Assembly: GCF_900155395.1 (NCBI RefSeq)
Contig: NZ_LT699727.1
Location: forward strand, 1-64,000
From: Merdibacter massiliensis
Lineage (GTDB): Bacteria > Bacillota_I > Bacilli_A > Erysipelotrichales > Erysipelotrichaceae
Reading direction: 5' to 3'
Length of the DNA: 64,000 nt
In this document: piece after piece, positions 42,749-48,974 of the stretch
Numbering within the stretch: the first letter of the stretch is position 1
Layout of the letters: every line of letters begins with the position of its first letter
Notes under the pieces: model-generated
The model's input: the letters and a program-made list of their open reading frames with translations, nothing else
The model's database searches: none
What the model was told of the DNA's origin: nothing
Program-made: the position numbers and the translations under genes

Positions 42749-43420
42749 CTACTTCAAGATCGGCTTTAGCTGATCCAAGCAGTGTTCACGCACATAATGG
42801 ATGGCCTTATTGCCCTCTTTATCAACCATTTCTTTATCTGCACCATACGAAATCAATTCTTCTACCAAACTTGCATATCCGCCATAGGCAGCTCGCATCA
42901 ATGCCGTACAGCCGTTATTATCAAATAAATTAACATCTGCCCCGCGTTCCAGCAATATACGGATCGCACCTTTTTTAAATGCAACACAGGCTTCCATCAA
43001 TGCGCTTCTTCCTGCTTCATCCTGTGCATTGATATCCGCACCGGCATCTAACAGCACTTCGATGCAACGTTCCTGTCCTAAAAAGGCTGCTCGCATCAAT
43101 GCCGTACGTCCGCGGTCATCTTTTGCATTGACATCGGCTCCTGCTTCGATCAACTTTTTCAAGATCGTACGGTTTCCTTTTTTTGCAGCTCCCATAATTG
43201 CTGTTTTTCCTTTATTATCTACTAAATTGACATCTGCTCCATTATCCAAAAGAACACGTACGATATCTTTATAGTCGCGCTTTGCAGCACGCATCAAGCC
43301 GGTTCTTCCATCACCGTTTTGATAATTGATATCACATCCTTTTTTGATTTCAGCACATACTGCTCCAAAGTCGCCGCTTGCACAAGCATCCCAAAATACT
43401 TGGTTAAATCCCTGATCCAT
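42749..43420 (-). CDS. Ankyrin-repeat protein
   Basis: A cytoplasmic 223-residue protein made of about six 33-residue ankyrin repeats (for example DGRTGLMRAAKRDYKDIVRV and DRGRTALMRAAFLGQERCIEV), a protein-protein interaction scaffold with no enzyme domain. AAAAGGAGGAAATC precedes the start. It is the first full-length gene of an operon with the EF-G-like GTPase, so a partner in translation or ribosome hibernation is possible. That link is inferred from linkage only. Confidence 0.9.
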   Translation of the reverse strand: MDQGFNQVFWDACASGDFGAVCAEIKKGCDINYQNGDGRTGLMRAAKRDYKDIVRVLLDNGADVNLVDNKGKTAIMGAAKKGNRTILKKLIEAGADVNAKDDRGRTALMRAAFLGQERCIEVLLDAGADINAQDEAGRSALMEACVAFKKGAIRILLERGADVNLFDNNGCTALMRAAYGGYASLVEELISYGADKEMVDKEGNKAIHYVREHCLDQLKPILK

Positions 43421-43455
43421 GATGATTTCCTCCTTTTATTTTCTTATACAAGACC

Positions 43456-43491
43456 AAAAAAACGGACGTAAGCAATATTTTCTTACATCCG
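43456..43491 (-). terminator. Attenuator-like terminator upstream of the ankyrin/EF-G-like operon
   Basis: Minus-strand CGGATGTAAG-AAAATATTG-CTTACGTCCG followed by seven T. The stop codon of the 27-codon leader ORF (43483-43485) is inside the first arm. Only about 35 bases separate the T-run from the ankyrin start, including the ribosome site, and no convincing promoter is seen in them. The downstream genes must therefore be read through this terminator. Confidence 0.75.
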
Positions 43492-43566
43492 TATGTTCCA
43501 CGATGAAATGCCAGTATTTACTGGTCCTTGCGCGCGTGTCTGAACTGTTCCTTGTACCTTATTCAT
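43483..43566 (-). CDS. Putative 27-residue leader ORF
   Basis: Small ORF starting MNKVQGTVQT and ending SSWNIRM, preceded by GAAGGAG and a GGTGAAG directly before the ATG. It begins about 25 bases after the predicted transcription start. No signal peptide or hydrophobic stretch is present and no family was recognised. A short hairpin CCAGT-AAAT-ACTGG lies within it, and its TAA is buried in the terminator stem. A ribosome held at or near the stop would block terminator folding, which is the arrangement of a translation-controlled attenuator. Whether the peptide itself matters is unknown. Confidence 0.55.
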   Translation of the reverse strand: MNKVQGTVQTRAQGPVNTGISSWNIRM

Positions 43567-43597
43567 CTTCACCACGCTCCTTCATCCTTATGACTCT

Positions 43598-43625
43598 ATT
43601 TTAATCTATTTTTGTATTTTTGCAA
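43598..43625 (-). promoter_or_regulatory. Promoter of the leader / ankyrin / EF-G-like operon
   Basis: Minus-strand TTGCAA (43620-43625) and TAAAAT (43598-43603), 16-bp spacer. Confidence 0.7.
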
Positions 43626-43634
43626 GCGTTTACA
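43621..43634 (-). promoter_or_regulatory. CcpA-binding cre site overlapping the -35
   Basis: TGTAAACGCTTGCA fits the cre consensus TGWAARCGYTWNCW at every position and covers the -35 of the operon promoter, the classic placement for carbon catabolite repression. Confidence 0.8.
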
Positions 43635-43735
43635 TTTATTATTTCCAATCTTGCATTTTTTGCCATAATCCCATCCAATTTTACCAAATGCATCATTTTC
43701 TGTTGACTCCCTTTCCGCTCTCTTTCTCCTATTTG

Positions 43736-43744
43736 TGTTATAAT
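43736..43744 (+). promoter_or_regulatory. Extended -10 promoter of the flavin reductase gene
   Basis: TGtTATAAT about 85 bases upstream of the start. No good -35 at the right spacing. Confidence 0.5.
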
Positions 43745-43830
43745 GTGCTTGTATTCAGATTTTTTAATCGTAAGATGGATCACACATGCATAGAATACAA
43801 TGCATGCATCAAATAGAAAGGGTGAATGAT

Positions 43831-44331
43831 ATGAAGGAAATAACAATCTCTGCATATGATAGCAATGTTTTTGATGCCATCGGCAAACAATGGATGTTGA
43901 TCAGCGCGAAGAATGCAACAGGAGTCAACACGATGACGGCTTCCTGGGGAGGATTCGGCGTCTTATGGAAACGCGATGTTGCGACGATCTATGTACGTCC
44001 GCAACGCTATACCAAAGAATTTATTGACCAAAGCAACTATTTCTCTCTGTGTTTCTTTGATAAAAGCTGGAAAAAGCAGCTCTCTTATCTGGGAAGCGTT
44101 TCCGGAAGAGACGAACCAAAGATCCAGCGTGCCGGATTAACGATCTGCGATCAGGATGTGGCACCTTATTTTGCAGAAGCGAGCTGCGTAATGCTTTGCC
44201 GCAAGCTGTATGCACAGGAACTGAAAAAAGAGTGTTTTTTGGATCCTGCTGTGTACGAGCAGAATTATCCTTTGAACGATCTGCATACGATGTATATTGG
44301 AGAGATCGTAAAAATGTATGTAAAAGAGTAA
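43831..44331 (+). CDS. Flavin reductase-like FMN-binding protein
   Basis: Split-barrel flavoprotein of the flavin reductase family, 166 residues. It shows the family pattern KQWMLISAKNATGVNTMTASW, a middle ATIYVRPQRYTKEFID and FSLCFFDK, and a late HTMYIGEIVKM. It may reduce free flavin or serve as a stand-alone FMN oxidoreductase in an anaerobe. The start at 43831 is chosen because AAAGGGTGAATGAT precedes it; the frame is open 15 codons further upstream without family sequence. No partner gene is adjacent. Confidence 0.85.
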   Translation: MKEITISAYDSNVFDAIGKQWMLISAKNATGVNTMTASWGGFGVLWKRDVATIYVRPQRYTKEFIDQSNYFSLCFFDKSWKKQLSYLGSVSGRDEPKIQRAGLTICDQDVAPYFAEASCVMLCRKLYAQELKKECFLDPAVYEQNYPLNDLHTMYIGEIVKMYVKE

Positions 44332-44334
44332 AAG

Positions 44335-44371
44335 AAGGTCATTTCAAGCATTTGCTTGAGATGACCTTTTC
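44335..44371. terminator. Bidirectional terminator between the flavin reductase gene and cotJC
   Basis: AAGGTCATTTCAAGCA / TGCTTGAGATGACCTT, a long stem with one mismatch pair and A/T runs on both sides. Confidence 0.85.
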
Positions 44372-44378
44372 TTTGTAA

Positions 44379-44975
44379 TTAATGGTCAAAGGATGGATTG
44401 AAAGCATAGTAATTTGCTGGATCCAAACGGGTCTTTACAAATTCCAATGCTTCTCCAAAACGCTGATAATGCACGATTTCCCGCTCGCGTAAAAAACGAA
44501 TCACCTTTTTGACTTCTTCATTTTCTACCAGCCGCAAGATATTGTCATAAGTCGTTCTTGCTTTTTGCTCAGCAGCCATATCTTCGCTGAGATCCGTGAT
44601 TGGATCTCCTTTGGACTGAAAATAGCTGGCTGAAAAAGGAACGCCTGCTGCTGATTGGGGATAAATGCCCAATGTATGATCGACAAAATACGCATCCATT
44701 CCTTCAGCTTTGATATCCTCAATCGTCAATCCTTGGGTCAATTGATATAAGATTGCAGAAATGATCTCGACATGTGCCATCTCCTCGGTTGCGATATCTG
44801 TCAATAATGCCTGTATCTCAACATAAGGCATCGTATAACGCTGCGATAGATAACGCAGCGCAGCTCCCATTTCACCATCCGGACCGCCTAATTGCGATAA
44901 GATGACCGTTGCACTTTTTGCATCTGGTCTAGTGATCTCGACTGGATATTGTAATTTTTTCTCATATACCCACAT
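44379..44975 (-). CDS. cotJC: Spore coat protein CotJC (manganese-catalase-like)
   Basis: A 198-residue four-helix-bundle protein related to Mn catalases. Likely metal ligands are in LLTDIATEEMAHVEIISAI and the later DMAAEQKARTTYDNIL and EIVHYQRF. The N-terminus WVYEKKLQYPVEITRPD is typical of CotJC. In Bacillus it is incorporated into the inner spore coat and made under sigma-E. It lies three bases after cotJB. It supports the reading of this organism as a spore former. Confidence 0.94.
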   Translation of the reverse strand: MWVYEKKLQYPVEITRPDAKSATVILSQLGGPDGEMGAALRYLSQRYTMPYVEIQALLTDIATEEMAHVEIISAILYQLTQGLTIEDIKAEGMDAYFVDHTLGIYPQSAAGVPFSASYFQSKGDPITDLSEDMAAEQKARTTYDNILRLVENEEVKKVIRFLREREIVHYQRFGEALEFVKTRLDPANYYAFNPSFDH

Positions 44976-44978
44976 CTT

Positions 44979-45233
44979 TTATTGCCCCCTTTCCCAAGGA
45001 AATGGCTCACAAGCATATTTGCTATAGGCAAAAGCATCTAAGCTGCGATTGCTCAATGGTCCATATTCTCCTTCATATGCACTTTTCTTTTCATCATACA
45101 AGCATAAATAGCGTTGATAATAAGCTAAAGCTGCCGGATCTTTGGGACGCAGATCCAAAAACAAGCTGCTGTCTTGCAAAGCAAAATCTAATTTCATGAT
45201 TTCCAGCAAACATTTTTTTCTTTGTTCATTCAT
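44979..45233 (-). CDS. cotJB: Spore coat protein CotJB
   Basis: Small (84-residue) coat-associated protein. The family pattern LLEIMKLDFALQDSSLFLDLRPKDPAALAYY and the C-terminal GPLSNR with YACEPFPWE are clear. ATG 45233 follows GGGAG and gives the standard length; a GTG-type extension upstream lies in cotJA. The start overlaps the cotJA stop by eight bases. Middle gene of cotJABC. Confidence 0.92.
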   Translation of the reverse strand: MNEQRKKCLLEIMKLDFALQDSSLFLDLRPKDPAALAYYQRYLCLYDEKKSAYEGEYGPLSNRSLDAFAYSKYACEPFPWERGQ

Positions 45234-45363
45234 GCGGACACGCTCCCACAAATGGCTTGTTCAATTCACAAAAGATCGTCCCATGATCAAATGCTTCATG
45301 AATGGAATATAGATGCTGGAAACACTGTATCCGAATCGAACAGATCGTTAATTGATCCCACAT
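45226..45363 (-). CDS. cotJA: Spore coat-associated protein CotJA
   Basis: A 45-residue protein starting MWDQLTICSIRIQCFQ, with the CotJA signature AFDHGTIFCELNKPFVG (family form: GTLFxxLxxPY). GAGGAGGTGAATAGA precedes the start. It is shorter than Bacillus CotJA (about 80 residues) because the N-terminal proline-rich part is missing. First gene of cotJABC. Its function in the coat is undefined. Confidence 0.85.
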   Translation of the reverse strand: MWDQLTICSIRIQCFQHLYSIHEAFDHGTIFCELNKPFVGACPHE

Positions 45364-45395
45364 TCTATTCACCTCCTCTCTATGCTACGCAATAT

Positions 45396-45424
45396 AAAAA
45401 AAAGGGGTTGGTCATTTACCCCTC
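45396..45424 (-). terminator. Terminator of the P-loop kinase gene
   Basis: Minus-strand AGGGGT-AAATGACC-AACCCCT followed by eight T. The stop codon of the kinase is in the stem. Confidence 0.8.
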
Positions 45425-46150
45425 ACTGATCTTATATTCGCCATCTTCTAATAAAATTGTGATATCGGCAGGCATGCGATGCCCTAAGACACGTCGAACA
45501 TTCACTAAATCGCTTTGTTCACAAAATGCCACTGCCTCATGCGGAAGAAGTCCTCCCATCAGCTTTCTCTGGATCAAACGAGTGCGTACCTCTTCTTCTT
45601 TCACCGAAAGAAAGATCGAAATATCGCAATACTGCTTCAATGTATTCCACGGCGTTTCCTCTAACAATAAATAATTACCTTCTAATAAAACGACAGGAGA
45701 AGATACTTCTATCTGATCATCGACCACATCATGTTTCCTTCGATCATAAAGCGGCCACTTCAAATGTTCTTCCTGTTTTAAACGTTTTACAAAAGTCTGT
45801 AAACGGTCAAAGTCAAAGCTTTCCGGACAGCCTTTTACTTTCTTCATCGGCAGTATCTTTCCATCTCTTGCAACCGTATGGGTCAATATGTAACGCTGAT
45901 AGTGATGAAAGCCATCCATTCCTAAAGCCTGGACCCACTTTCCTTTTTCTTTTGATAGTTGTTCAAACAATAATGCCAGTGTGGACTTTCCTGCACCCGG
46001 AGGAGCTGCTAAAAACACAACTACCCGCTGACCGCTGTCTTCTGCCTTTGACCACCATACATCGATCAATCGCCTTGCTTGTGCAACAAATGCCTCTGAA
46101 TAGGACGCTTTTGTCAGATAACCATTTACCATAAATTCAAATGTTTGCAT
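45416..46150 (-). CDS. P-loop kinase of the uridine kinase / phosphoribulokinase superfamily
   Basis: A 244-residue nucleoside or sugar kinase-like protein. Walker A is AAPPGAGKST; DGFHHYQRYI holds the catalytic Asp-Gly-Phe motif shared with fructose and pantothenate kinases; VVLLEGNYLLLEE gives the second acidic motif, and RRKLMGGLLPHEA the lid. Members of this subgroup are often annotated as nucleoside/nucleotide kinase family protein (YggC/FrcK). The substrate is not known. ATG 46150 after GAGAGGTG is preferred over a GTG three codons upstream. Confidence 0.85.
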   Translation of the reverse strand: MQTFEFMVNGYLTKASYSEAFVAQARRLIDVWWSKAEDSGQRVVVFLAAPPGAGKSTLALLFEQLSKEKGKWVQALGMDGFHHYQRYILTHTVARDGKILPMKKVKGCPESFDFDRLQTFVKRLKQEEHLKWPLYDRRKHDVVDDQIEVSSPVVLLEGNYLLLEETPWNTLKQYCDISIFLSVKEEEVRTRLIQRKLMGGLLPHEAVAFCEQSDLVNVRRVLGHRMPADITILLEDGEYKISEG

Positions 46151-46162
46151 GCAGGACACCTC

Positions 46163-46381
46163 TCAGATCAAAGACAATTCTTTTTGTACATGATCAAACG
46201 CCAGATCATAACGCTCTGGTTTCACTCGATCTAACACGTATTCTAAAAAGCGTTCCAATTCTTCTTTCGTGTATGTTTCTTCCAAAAAACAATCCATTGC
46301 CATGTTTACTTCTTCATGATAGCGGACCTCCACCTCATGGATCAGCCAGGCAAACAAACGCTCTACTATTCGTTGATTCAT
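46163..46381 (-). CDS. Conserved-looking small protein, unknown function
   Basis: A 72-residue acidic, predicted all-helical protein (MNQRIVERLFAWLIHEVEVRYHEEVN... is its amphipathic first half, shown only in outline here: residues 1-26 amphipathic, 38-52 KEELERFLEYVLDRV). It has no signal or membrane segment. GAGGTGAAAGT precedes the start and the stop is 12 bases before the kinase start, so the two are probably co-transcribed. No family was recognised. Confidence 0.6.
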   Translation of the reverse strand: MNQRIVERLFAWLIHEVEVRYHEEVNMAMDCFLEETYTKEELERFLEYVLDRVKPERYDLAFDHVQKELSLI

Positions 46382-46439
46382 ACTTTCACCTCATTATTTG
46401 TTCATTGAGATAATATTATCATAAAACCGAATATTTTGT

Positions 46440-46467
46440 AGAAAAAAGGCATCCTTTATAGATGCCT
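46440..46467 (-). terminator. Terminator of the second feo operon
   Basis: Minus-strand AGGCATC-TATAAAG-GATGCCT followed by six T. It includes the stop codon of the FeoB-associated gene. Confidence 0.85.
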
Positions 46468-46632
46468 TATGACCACATAGGGATGATCCTTGCGGTATTG
46501 TTCATAAATATTTGTTTGACAGGCGTGACAATGACCGCTGCAGCCATGACATCCATCACCTTTTGGTTTTGTCAAACGATAAATAAAGATCAGTACAACG
46601 GTCAAAGTAACGATCACCAATAAATCTATCAT
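46456..46632 (-). CDS. FeoB-associated Cys-rich membrane protein
   Basis: A 58-residue protein with one N-terminal membrane helix (residues 2-20) followed by a Cys cluster GCHGCSGHCHACQ. The family occurs at the 3' end of feoAB operons in Firmicutes and may hand over or chelate iron at the membrane; its mechanism is not known. The start overlaps the feoB stop as ATGA, which fixes it. The first feo operon cannot be checked for a similar gene because the window cuts it. Confidence 0.85.
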   Translation of the reverse strand: MIDLLVIVTLTVVLIFIYRLTKPKGDGCHGCSGHCHACQTNIYEQYRKDHPYVVIRHL

Positions 46633-48641
46633 AAAAATACACTTCCGATCTGAAAAATCAAGAACGCTACAATATATGCAACCAGCGTTTGAAATAGAAC
46701 GACCATGATTGCCTGCCGCCACGAACCAAGTTCGCGTTTTGTTGCAGCAAAGGCAGCAACACACGGCATATATAATACAGTAAAGCACAGGAAGGCAAAT
46801 GCGGAAATCGGTGTAAACATCGACATCAGGGCTGCGCTGAGATTAGCATCCGAACTTGCATTCGTCAAGATTGTCAAAGTTGAAACAACGCTTTCTTTGG
46901 CAGTGACACCAGTGATCAAAGCGGTAGAAGCCCGCCAGTCTCCAAAGCCAAGCGGTTTGAACACGATCGAAAGAGTGCTGCCGATATTGGCTAACATAGA
47001 CTGCGATGCATCACTGACTGCATGAAATGAGAAATCGTAGCTCTGCAAGAACCAGATAATGATCGTTGCAGCAAAGATGATCGTGAAAGCTCGATGCAAG
47101 AAATCTTTCGCTTTTTCCCACATATGCAATAATACGCTTTGTGCCGATGGAATGCGATAAGCCGGCAATTCCATGACAAACGGCACCGGATTGCCGGTAA
47201 ACAGTGTTTTCTTCAAGAGCAATCCGCACACGATTGCTACTACGATTCCCAACAAATACACGCTTAACATGACCAATGCAGAAGAATGTGAGAAGAATGC
47301 AGCCGTGATCATGCCATATATCGGCAATTTCGCACTGCAAGACATAAACGGGGTCAAAATGATCGTCATCTTGCGGTCCCGCTCGCTGCTCAATGTGCGG
47401 GCAGACATGATTGCAGGCACGCTGCAGCCAAACCCGATGAGCATCGGCACAAAGCTTTTTCCTGATAGTCCTATCTTACGCAATGCTTTGTCCATGATAT
47501 AAGCAACCCGTGCCATATATCCGCTGTCTTCCAATAAACTTAAGAAGAAAAACAAGATTACGATCAATGGCAGGAAAGACAAAACGCTGCCGACTCCTGC
47601 ACAGACTCCGTTGATCAGCAGATCATGCAGCCAGGAAGAAACATTTGCCTGAACCAAGGCTCCATCTAACCAGGAAACGCCCATGTCGATCCAGCTCTCC
47701 AATAAAGACTGCAAAGTACCGCCAATAGGAACGAAAGTCAAATAAAAGATGATCAGCATGATAACCAGAAAAATAGGAATACCTAAGTATTTATGTGTAA
47801 ACCAATAATCTAATTTCTGGCTTCGCTGTTGTTCCAATGTCTCCTGTTTTTTGAAGACACATTGTGAAACAAGTTCTTCGATGAAAGAATAGCGCATATC
47901 CGCCATTGCCGCTTCGCGATCGGTATCCAGTTCTTCTTCCATTTGTTTTACGATATGCTCAATGATCTCCTGGTCTCCTTCATGAATATTCAGCCGTTTG
48001 GTGATCAATTCATCGCCCTCGACCAAACGAGAAGCTGCAAATCGTTTCGGCACATCTTGTTCTTGTGTATGATCTTCAATGATGTGCATGATCGAATGGA
48101 TCGCACGATGGACCTCTCCCTTGCAAAAATCAAGGTTAGCTGTATATGGTTTGTTTGCTATAGATTTTACTGCATCCAGCAAATCATCCAATCCATCCCG
48201 ATGAGCAGCACTGATCGGAATGATCGGCAATTTCAACAATTCTGCCATTTTCTTTACATCAATATGATTTCCGCTGCGATTGACTTCATCCATCATATTC
48301 AGCGCAATGACCATCGGCCGTTCCAATTCCATCAACTGCAATGACAAATATAAATTTCGTTCAATATTGGTCGCATCCACGATATTGATGATCACATCTG
48401 GATGTTCATTCAATATAAAATCACGGGTCACCACTTCTTCGCTCGTATAAGGAGAAAGCGAATAGATTCCCGGCAAGTCAACAACTGTCATTCCTTTCTC
48501 ATTGCGAATATATCCCTCTTTTTTTTCAACCGTTACGCCTGGAAAATTGCCTACATGCTGATTCGATCCCGTCAATGCATTAAACAAGGTCGTTTTTCCA
48601 CAATTTTGATTGCCGGCAAGTGCGATCAATAATTTTTTCAT
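46629..48641 (-). CDS. feoB: Ferrous iron transport protein B (second copy)
   Basis: Complete FeoB, 670 residues. The cytosolic G domain shows G1 GNQNCGKTT (residues 10-18), switch I with GVTVEKKEG, G3 DLPG and G4 NMMD, all canonical, unlike the first FeoB of the window. A helical GDI-like segment follows to about residue 270, then the membrane part with the conserved GFGCSVPAIMSARTL and LYMPCVAAFAATKRE. Gene order is feoA-feoB-Cys-rich protein with four-base overlaps at both joints. Having two unlike feo systems suggests adaptation to different iron or metal conditions. Confidence 0.96.
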   Translation of the reverse strand: MKKLLIALAGNQNCGKTTLFNALTGSNQHVGNFPGVTVEKKEGYIRNEKGMTVVDLPGIYSLSPYTSEEVVTRDFILNEHPDVIINIVDATNIERNLYLSLQLMELERPMVIALNMMDEVNRSGNHIDVKKMAELLKLPIIPISAAHRDGLDDLLDAVKSIANKPYTANLDFCKGEVHRAIHSIMHIIEDHTQEQDVPKRFAASRLVEGDELITKRLNIHEGDQEIIEHIVKQMEEELDTDREAAMADMRYSFIEELVSQCVFKKQETLEQQRSQKLDYWFTHKYLGIPIFLVIMLIIFYLTFVPIGGTLQSLLESWIDMGVSWLDGALVQANVSSWLHDLLINGVCAGVGSVLSFLPLIVILFFFLSLLEDSGYMARVAYIMDKALRKIGLSGKSFVPMLIGFGCSVPAIMSARTLSSERDRKMTIILTPFMSCSAKLPIYGMITAAFFSHSSALVMLSVYLLGIVVAIVCGLLLKKTLFTGNPVPFVMELPAYRIPSAQSVLLHMWEKAKDFLHRAFTIIFAATIIIWFLQSYDFSFHAVSDASQSMLANIGSTLSIVFKPLGFGDWRASTALITGVTAKESVVSTLTILTNASSDANLSAALMSMFTPISAFAFLCFTVLYMPCVAAFAATKRELGSWRQAIMVVLFQTLVAYIVAFLIFQIGSVFL

Positions 48642-48865
48642 TGTTTTTCCACCTCGATCTTATTTGCATCTTCTTTACGCAAAGTTAATCGATAACCTCT
48701 CAAGTAGAGTTCCATTGGATCTCCCATTGGAGCCATCCGTTCTACTTTCACTAATGTCTTTGGGGTCAGGCCCATATCCAATAATCGATGACGCAGTGCA
48801 CCACTGCCGCCAACACGAACGATCACACCGGATTCCCCCGGTACCAAACTGTCTAATGTAATCAT
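48638..48865 (-). CDS. feoA: FeoA family protein (second copy)
   Basis: A 75-residue SH3-like partner of FeoB. It contains VPGESGVIVRVGGSG, RLLDMGLTPKTLVKV, the GDPMELYLRGYRLTLRKEDA stretch and a final KIEVEKQ. ATG 48865 is preferred over one two codons earlier because GGGGGA would otherwise touch the start codon. It overlaps feoB by ATGA. Two palindromes lie upstream (48893-48906 region and 48927-48940). Confidence 0.9.
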   Translation of the reverse strand: MITLDSLVPGESGVIVRVGGSGALRHRLLDMGLTPKTLVKVERMAPMGDPMELYLRGYRLTLRKEDANKIEVEKQ

Positions 48866-48892
48866 ATGCATTCCCCCATTTCCGTGAAAATG

Positions 48893-48940
48893 TTAGCATA
48901 TGCTGACGAAATAATCAATCCCTTTGCTTATAATTATAAG
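48893..48940. promoter_or_regulatory. Palindromes upstream of the second feo operon
   Basis: A perfect 14-bp palindrome CTTATAATTATAAG (48927-48940) and an AGCATATGCT core in imperfect symmetry (TTAGCATATGCTGA) lie 30-75 bases before feoA. The first also contains TATAAT. Candidate metal-regulator sites. Confidence 0.4.
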
Positions 48941-48945
48941 AAAGA

Positions 48946-48974
48946 AAAAAGGAATTCGCACTGGAATTCCTTTA
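48946..48974 (-). terminator. clpB terminator
   Basis: Minus-strand AAGGAATTC-CAGTGC-GAATTCCTT followed by T-rich sequence; the clpB stop is at the foot of the stem. Confidence 0.8.

Noticed and set aside
43419-43604. Plus-strand 61-codon frame antisense to the leader ORF
   Set aside because: No ribosome site and it crosses the terminator; the minus-strand promoter, cre and leader explain this region.
46629-48865. Second feo operon as a recent duplication of the first
   Set aside because: FeoA and FeoB of the two loci differ widely, including in G-domain motifs, so they are separate lineages.
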